The position numbers and the translations under genes were made by a program. The notes under the pieces were generated by a model, which saw only the letters and a program-made list of their open reading frames with translations, did no database searches and was not told the DNA's origin. From the NCBI GenBank assembly GCA_964503685.1, contig CAZDAW010000029.1:1-36345 (forward strand): DNA of 36,345 nucleotides. The letters run 5' to 3'. Positions 31,592 through 36,345 of this stretch are shown here, one piece after another. This stretch comes from CAZDAW01 sp964503685. GTDB lineage: Bacteria > Chloroflexota > Anaerolineae > Anaerolineales > Anaerolineaceae. The first letter of the stretch is position 1; each line of letters starts with the position of its first letter.

Positions 31592-33139
31592 ATGGCAGAC
31601 ATTCTTGATGAGAATCAGGTTCCATCGATAGGCCCGGACCCAGAGAAGAAAACAAACGAACCGCGCTTCTTTGTGACGGATGTTGCCAAGTTGTTAACCG
31701 GCACATCGCTGGCGCAGGTGATCACTTTTGTTGTATCCCCGATAATTTCCCGTTTATATTTACCCGAATTTTTTGGCGTCACCCAGGTTTTTACTTCGAT
31801 CACTTCGATCCTGAGTGTTGTTGCCTCGCTGCGTTATGAGTTGGCGATCATGCTTCCCAAAAAGGATGAGGAAGCAGCCAATATGTTAAGCGTTAGCCTG
31901 ATACTTTCACTGTTGACCAGTTCGATTACCATCCCTGTTATCTGGTTTTGGGGGAGAGATATCGCAGCGTTATTCAATTCACCTGAACTGGCATCTTATC
32001 TCTGGATGGTTCCACCGACGACTTTTCTGATTGCAGCTTTTTCAGCGTTGAATTACTGGAATTCTCGCAATCGAAAATATGTTCGGCTTTCGATCGCCAG
32101 AATCAACCAGGAAGTGGTAATTGATGGTTTAAGATTGGCGCTGGGTTTTAGCGGACAAGCCAGCAGCGGGAGTCTGATTTCTTCTAACCTTGCCGGAAAT
32201 ATCACTTCAACGGGCACTCTGGCTGTTCAAATCTGGAAAGATGATCACCGGCTATTCCGGCGCAGCCTCAACTGGCGCGAAATGCTTGATGGCATCAAGC
32301 GCTATAAAAAGTTTCCCCTCTACAGCCTTTGGGCTGCGATATTGAATAATCTTTCTTTGCAGTTGCCTGCGTTTCTTCTCTCAGCTTTTTTCTCATCCAC
32401 CGTGACAGGCTATTATGGGATGGGGAACCGGATATTGCGTTTACCGGTACAATTAATCAGTGCGGCGATTGGTCAGGTGTTTTTTCAGCGAGCGGCGAGA
32501 GCGAAGCTGGAAGGAACGCTGGGCAACCTGGTGCATAGTACCGTCAAGCGCCTGATCAGTTTTGGGATGTTTCCGATGCTGTTGATGACTTTGGCTGGGC
32601 GAGAGATTTTCATCATCTTTTTGGGGGGTAAATGGGCAGAGGCAGGTGTTTACACGCAGATTCTGGGATTGTGGACATTCTTCATTTTTATCAGCTCGCC
32701 GATCAGCAATCTGACTTCTATTTTGGAACGGCAAGAGATTTCATTGGGGTTTAATCTTGTTGTCTTCATTACCCGAGCGGTATCCCTGCTGATAGGAGGG
32801 TTTGTCGGAGACGCCCGTTTTGCGCTTATCCTTTTTACAATCAGCGGCATATTAACCTATGGTTGGTTCAGTCTGTGGGTTACTACCACTTCTGGAGTGC
32901 CTTTAAGGCGAACTCTGCTGGAACTCGGCGGAAACCTGGCTTTTTGCTCACCGTTTTTGTTGATTGTCGGTTTAGCCAAGTGGGGATTTAATCTTAGCGA
33001 TCTATGGGTTACCGTGATCAGCGCACTGATGGGGGTGTTTTATTATGCGCTTGTGGTTTATAAAGATCGGACGCTCTGGACAGCGATGTTATCAATTCTG
33101 CAGCGTTATCATATATTTACGAGTGGTAATCAAAGATGA
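31592..33139 (+). CDS. Wzx-type oligosaccharide flippase (second)
   Basis: A 515-residue membrane protein with about 12-14 helices of the MOP superfamily. After a polar N-terminal tail of about 30 residues comes the typical start (VAKLLTGTSLAQVITFVVSPIISRLYLPEFFGVTQVF), with ALNYWNSRNRKYVRLSIARI and YYGMGNRILRLPVQLISAAIGQVFFQRAA in the middle. The last two stretches are common in flippases of capsule and exopolysaccharide clusters. It begins one base after the glycosyltransferase stop, and its own stop overlaps the third ATP-grasp start, suggesting the ligase and flippase act on the same product. Confidence 0.88.
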   Translation: MADILDENQVPSIGPDPEKKTNEPRFFVTDVAKLLTGTSLAQVITFVVSPIISRLYLPEFFGVTQVFTSITSILSVVASLRYELAIMLPKKDEEAANMLSVSLILSLLTSSITIPVIWFWGRDIAALFNSPELASYLWMVPPTTFLIAAFSALNYWNSRNRKYVRLSIARINQEVVIDGLRLALGFSGQASSGSLISSNLAGNITSTGTLAVQIWKDDHRLFRRSLNWREMLDGIKRYKKFPLYSLWAAILNNLSLQLPAFLLSAFFSSTVTGYYGMGNRILRLPVQLISAAIGQVFFQRAARAKLEGTLGNLVHSTVKRLISFGMFPMLLMTLAGREIFIIFLGGKWAEAGVYTQILGLWTFFIFISSPISNLTSILERQEISLGFNLVVFITRAVSLLIGGFVGDARFALILFTISGILTYGWFSLWVTTTSGVPLRRTLLELGGNLAFCSPFLLIVGLAKWGFNLSDLWVTVISALMGVFYYALVVYKDRTLWTAMLSILQRYHIFTSGNQR

Positions 33140-34380
33140 AAATTCTAATTCCTGAGCTACTTGAACGAAATGTTTTGGCTGCGGTTCGTGCATTGGGCCG
33201 TGAGGAAAATGAACTTGTGTTGGCAATGCCGCGTCGGCAGGTTACTCAAAATGAACCGAAAGGCTTGTCGCGATATGTTAGTCGGGCTGTAAATATCCGC
33301 TCGCCGCACAATACGCCTGATGGATTTGTTAGCGACCTGGAACATCTGCTGGAAAGAGAAAATTATGATGTTATCTTGCCGTTTACCCATTCGACAGTGT
33401 TGCCTGTGTCATTTTATAAATCGCGATTAGAGAAGTTCACTCGTGTACCGGTAGCAGACTATACGATTCTTTGCAAGGCGCATGATAAATATCAGGCGGC
33501 CAAAATAGCGCAGAGCATCGGCGTTTCTATACCGGCGACATTTTATCCCCAAAGCAGGGATGAATTATTTGCCATGAAGGATGAAATTCCTTTCCCTTGT
33601 CTGGTTAAGGCGCGCCAGGGATGCGGAATTGGCCTGACTATCCAGTTTGCAAAAGACTTCACCGAAGTGGTTAATGGATATGAGAAGATTACATCTCAGC
33701 ATAGCAATCCACCGGTGGATGATTTCAGTCGGCCAATTATCCAGGAATACATTCCCGGAGGAATACATGATGCGCTTTATATTTATGCAAACGGCAATTG
33801 CCGGGGGGCAGTTACTCAGCAACGAGTGGTGATGTATCCATTGCAAGGGGGCACCGGGGTCGTCAACCGAACGACAGATGACCCGGCTTTGCTTGAACTG
33901 GGCAAACGATTGTTAGATACGCTGGGCTGGCATGGGCCCAGCCAGGTGGAATTCAAGTTGGATCCGCGTGATGGAAAATATAAATTGATGGAGATCAACC
34001 CGAAATTCTGGGGTACACTGGCCTGTTCAATGGCTGCCGGTATGAATTTCCCCAAAATGGCCTGTGAGATTGCCATGAAAGGAGACGTTGCGCCGCAATT
34101 TGAGTATAAAGTGGGCGTCACTTATCACTGGCGATTTCCCGATGAATTATATACCTGTGTTGAAGCTCCCAGCTTGAAACGTTTTGGCGGCCTCTTGCAA
34201 ATTGGCCAGCCGGATGTTTATTATGATTGGGATTGGGCAGATGTGATGCCAGATATTATGCGGGCAGGATTCACCTTTAAAACGATTCTCTTAAACCGAA
34301 AACGAATATTACCGGCGCGATTTGATCTGGAAGAACTGGCTTTGCAAAGACCTCCTGCGGTACAAAAGCATCGTTTATAA
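33136..34380 (+). CDS. ATP-grasp family ligase (third of three)
   Basis: A 414-residue protein, the largest of the three. Its N-terminal part (MKILIPELLERNVLAAVRALG, YDVILPFTHSTVLPV) is a pre-ATP-grasp domain. The ATP-grasp domain has CLVKARQGCGIGL, IQEYIPGGIHDALYIYANG and EINPKFWGT (Glu286, Asn288). About 100 residues follow, with a Trp- and Tyr-rich region (YYDWDWADVMPDIM), which may bind substrate. It overlaps the flippase stop (ATGA). The ligated substrates are unknown; carboxylate-amine ligation on the exported glycan is the inference. Confidence 0.85.
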   Translation: MKILIPELLERNVLAAVRALGREENELVLAMPRRQVTQNEPKGLSRYVSRAVNIRSPHNTPDGFVSDLEHLLERENYDVILPFTHSTVLPVSFYKSRLEKFTRVPVADYTILCKAHDKYQAAKIAQSIGVSIPATFYPQSRDELFAMKDEIPFPCLVKARQGCGIGLTIQFAKDFTEVVNGYEKITSQHSNPPVDDFSRPIIQEYIPGGIHDALYIYANGNCRGAVTQQRVVMYPLQGGTGVVNRTTDDPALLELGKRLLDTLGWHGPSQVEFKLDPRDGKYKLMEINPKFWGTLACSMAAGMNFPKMACEIAMKGDVAPQFEYKVGVTYHWRFPDELYTCVEAPSLKRFGGLLQIGQPDVYYDWDWADVMPDIMRAGFTFKTILLNRKRILPARFDLEELALQRPPAVQKHRL

Positions 34381-34381
34381 T
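34376..34381 (+). promoter_or_regulatory. TATAAT box upstream of LysR gene
   Basis: A perfect TATAAT overlaps the stop codon of the third ATP-grasp gene, about 25 bases before the LysR ATG. A leader of some 18 bases with the ribosome site AAAGGG would result. No -35 is convincing. Confidence 0.35.
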
Positions 34382-34406
34382 AGAATTCACTGATAAAGGG
34401 ATTTGT

Positions 34407-35330
34407 ATGCCTCGGATTGATGAATTGATCACGTTTTGCAAGATTGTCGATCAAAAGAGTTTTTCTCGCGCCGCTGAACAAATGGGTATCAGCCAGCCTG
34501 CTGTCAGCTTGCAAGTGAAGGCGATGGAAGAAGATTATGGCGTGCAATTATTGCATCGCGACGGAATGGATATTCTTCCTACAGAACAGGGGAAGATCGT
34601 TTACGAGTTTGCCCAGCAGATCATTCGTCTTTATGAAAGATCGCAGCAAGATGTGCGTTCCTTAAGCAGCATTGTGGCTGGGCGGTTGGATATCGGCGCC
34701 AGCACAGGGCCAGGTGAAAATGTCGTTCCGCTCCTGCTGGGGCGGTTTAAAAATCAATATCCTGAAGTATCCATTGCCCTGCGCGTGGCAGACTCGCAGG
34801 ATATTATCAATGGTATCTTTAATCACCGCCTTGAACTGGGCTTTGTGGGCACTTATCGGCGCGATCGATACCTGGCGTTTGAGCCGTTTTTACATGATCA
34901 ACTGGTTGTGGTGACTTATCCGAAGCATCCATGGGTTAATCGATCGAGTGTGTCCTTTCAGGAATTGATTCAGGCCCCCCTGATTTTGCAACAACAGGGT
35001 TCAGGCGCTACAACGGTTTTGCAGGACGCACTCAGCGAGCAAGGGATTAGCTGGCGCGATCTCAATATCATCATGGAATTGGGATTACAGGAATCGACTA
35101 AGGCTGCTGTTGCGGCAGGTTTTGGCGTTACGATCATTTCTAAATTGGGGGCAAAAGACGAGCTTGAACGCGGAAGCCTGGTCGAAATCCCCGTGGAAGA
35201 TCTAGAACTTCGCCGGGACATTTATGTGTGTTACAATCGTTCTCTTCCGCTTTCCAACCTTGCTACAATTTTTCTGGAGTTTGCCAAACAGGATAAGCAT
35301 TCCTTATTTGCTGGCGAACACCTGGAATAG
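34407..35330 (+). CDS. LysR-family transcriptional regulator
   Basis: A 307-residue regulator. The N-terminal winged helix-turn-helix (residues 1-60: FCKIVDQKSFSRAAEQMGIS, then QPAVSLQVKAMEEDYG) is standard, as is the periplasmic-binding-like effector domain (about 90-300: LDIGASTGPGENVVPLLLGRF, LELGFVGTY, GLQESTKAAVAAGFGVTIIS). The wording is nearest the CysB/CbbR/CysL branch. The effector is unknown. It follows the glycan genes in the same direction rather than divergently, so its target is not obvious from position. It could control the neighbouring locus or an unrelated gene. Confidence 0.92.
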   Translation: MPRIDELITFCKIVDQKSFSRAAEQMGISQPAVSLQVKAMEEDYGVQLLHRDGMDILPTEQGKIVYEFAQQIIRLYERSQQDVRSLSSIVAGRLDIGASTGPGENVVPLLLGRFKNQYPEVSIALRVADSQDIINGIFNHRLELGFVGTYRRDRYLAFEPFLHDQLVVVTYPKHPWVNRSSVSFQELIQAPLILQQQGSGATTVLQDALSEQGISWRDLNIIMELGLQESTKAAVAAGFGVTIISKLGAKDELERGSLVEIPVEDLELRRDIYVCYNRSLPLSNLATIFLEFAKQDKHSLFAGEHLE

Positions 35331-35458
35331 CTAAAATTACCCCGAATTTGAAAATATAAATCGCATACATGAACTGGTAATATGTTGCCAGATTCATCTT
35401 TGTATTCAGTCTTGAACCAAAAAAATGGTTTGACAGAATTATCGTCGGGTAACAGCGA

Positions 35459-36345
35459 ATGGAATCCACTGATGAAATTATCGCAACAATGATTCGATTG
35501 CACGAATGGAGAGATCAATACAACAGAGAAAATATCGGATATGGTCTTGATCCTTATCAACCTGATCGGGCTTGCCATTATGCCGAAGCTTATGCGCTTT
35601 GGGGGCAAGGGTATGTTTTTCTTTACAAATTCACTGGTGAGGATAAATATCTAAGATTGGCGGAGCACTGCGCCAGATGGTTATTAGAACACACCAATCC
35701 GGATTACAGTTTCCCTTCTTGGGGGTTGCCGTGGAATTGGGAGAGATGGAATGCTCCCCAGACGTTGTCTTATTTAATCACTACCGTATTTTGTGGGCAA
35801 TTGTTTTTAGCACTCTATGGGTTGAAAAAAGACAAGCATTATCTTGATCTGACAGAACAGGTCGCGCTATGGATTGAACGCGAAAATGGCGGCGAAGAAT
35901 GCCGGGATGGATATTGGTTTTATTATGCTAATTATCCGCCTCTAAAATTTCCCGTTATGAATGTGAGTGCTCAAGCCTGCGGTTTTTTGGCTCAGCTATG
36001 TGCTATAAATGATGATCGTCATAGAAGAAAACTCTGCCTGGATGTAACGCGCTATTTGATCCGTAAACAAAGACCTGATGGGCGTTGGTTTTATGCGGCG
36101 CAATCCTACAAAACCGATAATGTGCATACTGGTTTTGTGCTGGAAGGGATGTGGCGGACCTATGAGTCTGGAGTGTCCTCGTGGTTAGCCCCATTAGTGA
36201 AAGGAACGAGGTTTTATTGGCAAAACCTGTTTTCGTTGGATGGCTTCGGAATTGAGCGTTATGTTTACGGTGCAAATGATTTTCGAAACCTTCCATTGAA
36301 AATTTGGGTTGATAGTCTTTTCCATAATGTAAGGGGGGATGAGAA
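35459..36345 (+). CDS. Truncated alpha/alpha-toroid-like protein (runs off the window)
   Basis: An open frame begins at ATG 35459, after an in-frame stop at 35450, and continues to the last base, giving at least 295 residues. It is rich in Trp and Tyr and built of helical pairs (RACHYAEAYALWGQGYVFLYKF, TLSYLITTVFCGQLFLALYG, MNVSAQACGFLAQLCA, DNVHTGFVLEGMWRTYE). This resembles alpha/alpha-barrel glycosidases, lyases or uronyl epimerase-type proteins. No signal peptide is visible, and the ribosome site is weak. I do not recognise the family. Its place beside the glycan locus suggests a role with polysaccharides. Confidence 0.6.
   Translation, partial: MESTDEIIATMIRLHEWRDQYNRENIGYGLDPYQPDRACHYAEAYALWGQGYVFLYKFTGEDKYLRLAEHCARWLLEHTNPDYSFPSWGLPWNWERWNAPQTLSYLITTVFCGQLFLALYGLKKDKHYLDLTEQVALWIERENGGEECRDGYWFYYANYPPLKFPVMNVSAQACGFLAQLCAINDDRHRRKLCLDVTRYLIRKQRPDGRWFYAAQSYKTDNVHTGFVLEGMWRTYESGVSSWLAPLVKGTRFYWQNLFSLDGFGIERYVYGANDFRNLPLKIWVDSLFHNVRGDE

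Noticed and set aside
27567..34380. Reading the ATP-grasp genes as a microviridin, RiPP or lasso-peptide ligase system
   Set aside because: No short precursor-peptide gene is visible near them, and the neighbours are sugar-nucleotide, glycosyltransferase and flippase genes.
35231..35608. 125-codon minus-strand frame at the end of the LysR gene
   Set aside because: It spans the LysR end and the start of the toroid-like gene, with no family features. The plus-strand frames are better supported.
1..36345. tRNA or rRNA genes, CRISPR arrays, insertion sequences, phage genes
   Set aside because: I found no cloverleaf T-loop sequence, no evenly spaced repeats, and no transposase, integrase or phage protein among the translated frames.

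Overview
The window reads as chromosomal DNA of a bacterium with moderate base composition and dense, operon-like packing. Many genes overlap by 1-4 bases (ATGA, GTGA, TAATG). I infer a Chloroflexota (Anaerolineae-like) host from the gene mix: DUF951, an MGDG-synthase-like glycosyltransferase, a type-4 uracil-DNA glycosylase, tsaE-tsaB-rimI, and a large glycan locus with ATP-grasp genes. I ran no database search, so this is a guess at about 0.5-0.6.

Housekeeping part (1-9942). A YitT-like membrane protein is followed by a minus-strand operon, ogt-era-yhhN. A plus-strand phosphoribosyltransferase follows, behind a 347-base leader with a strong hairpin. A second minus-strand operon encodes a site-2 protease, a TyrA-like dehydrogenase and a GIY-YIG protein. 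It diverges from a plus-strand DUF951/MGDG-synthase-like pair across an 11-bp-arm palindrome that places a TATAAT box in each direction, just before each start codon. Next come tsaE, tsaB and rimI (tRNA t6A and ribosomal-protein modification) and udg.

Glycan part (9972-36345, all plus strand). Module A (9972-23868) holds a nucleotide-sugar dehydrogenase, a UDP-uronate 4-epimerase-like SDR, a Wzx-type flippase, two GT4 glycosyltransferases, three large GT-C-like membrane proteins, a polyprenyl-phosphate sugar synthase (GT2), a WecB-like 2-epimerase and a DegT aminotransferase. Module B (24049-34380) holds a WecC-like dehydrogenase, another SDR, a second DegT aminotransferase, three different ATP-grasp proteins, a NodB-like deacetylase homologue, a diverged glycosyltransferase and a second flippase. 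A LysR regulator and a truncated alpha/alpha-toroid-like protein close the window.

Together the genes suggest production of acidic amino sugars (UDP-ManNAcA and a second uronate), assembly on a lipid carrier, export by two flippases, and transfer of polyprenyl-phosphate-linked sugars outside the membrane. The clustered ATP-grasp ligases are the most unusual part. They could amidate or aminoacylate the uronate carboxylates, or make a carboxylate-amine precursor. No initiating phosphoglycosyltransferase or clear Wzy polymerase is visible in the window.
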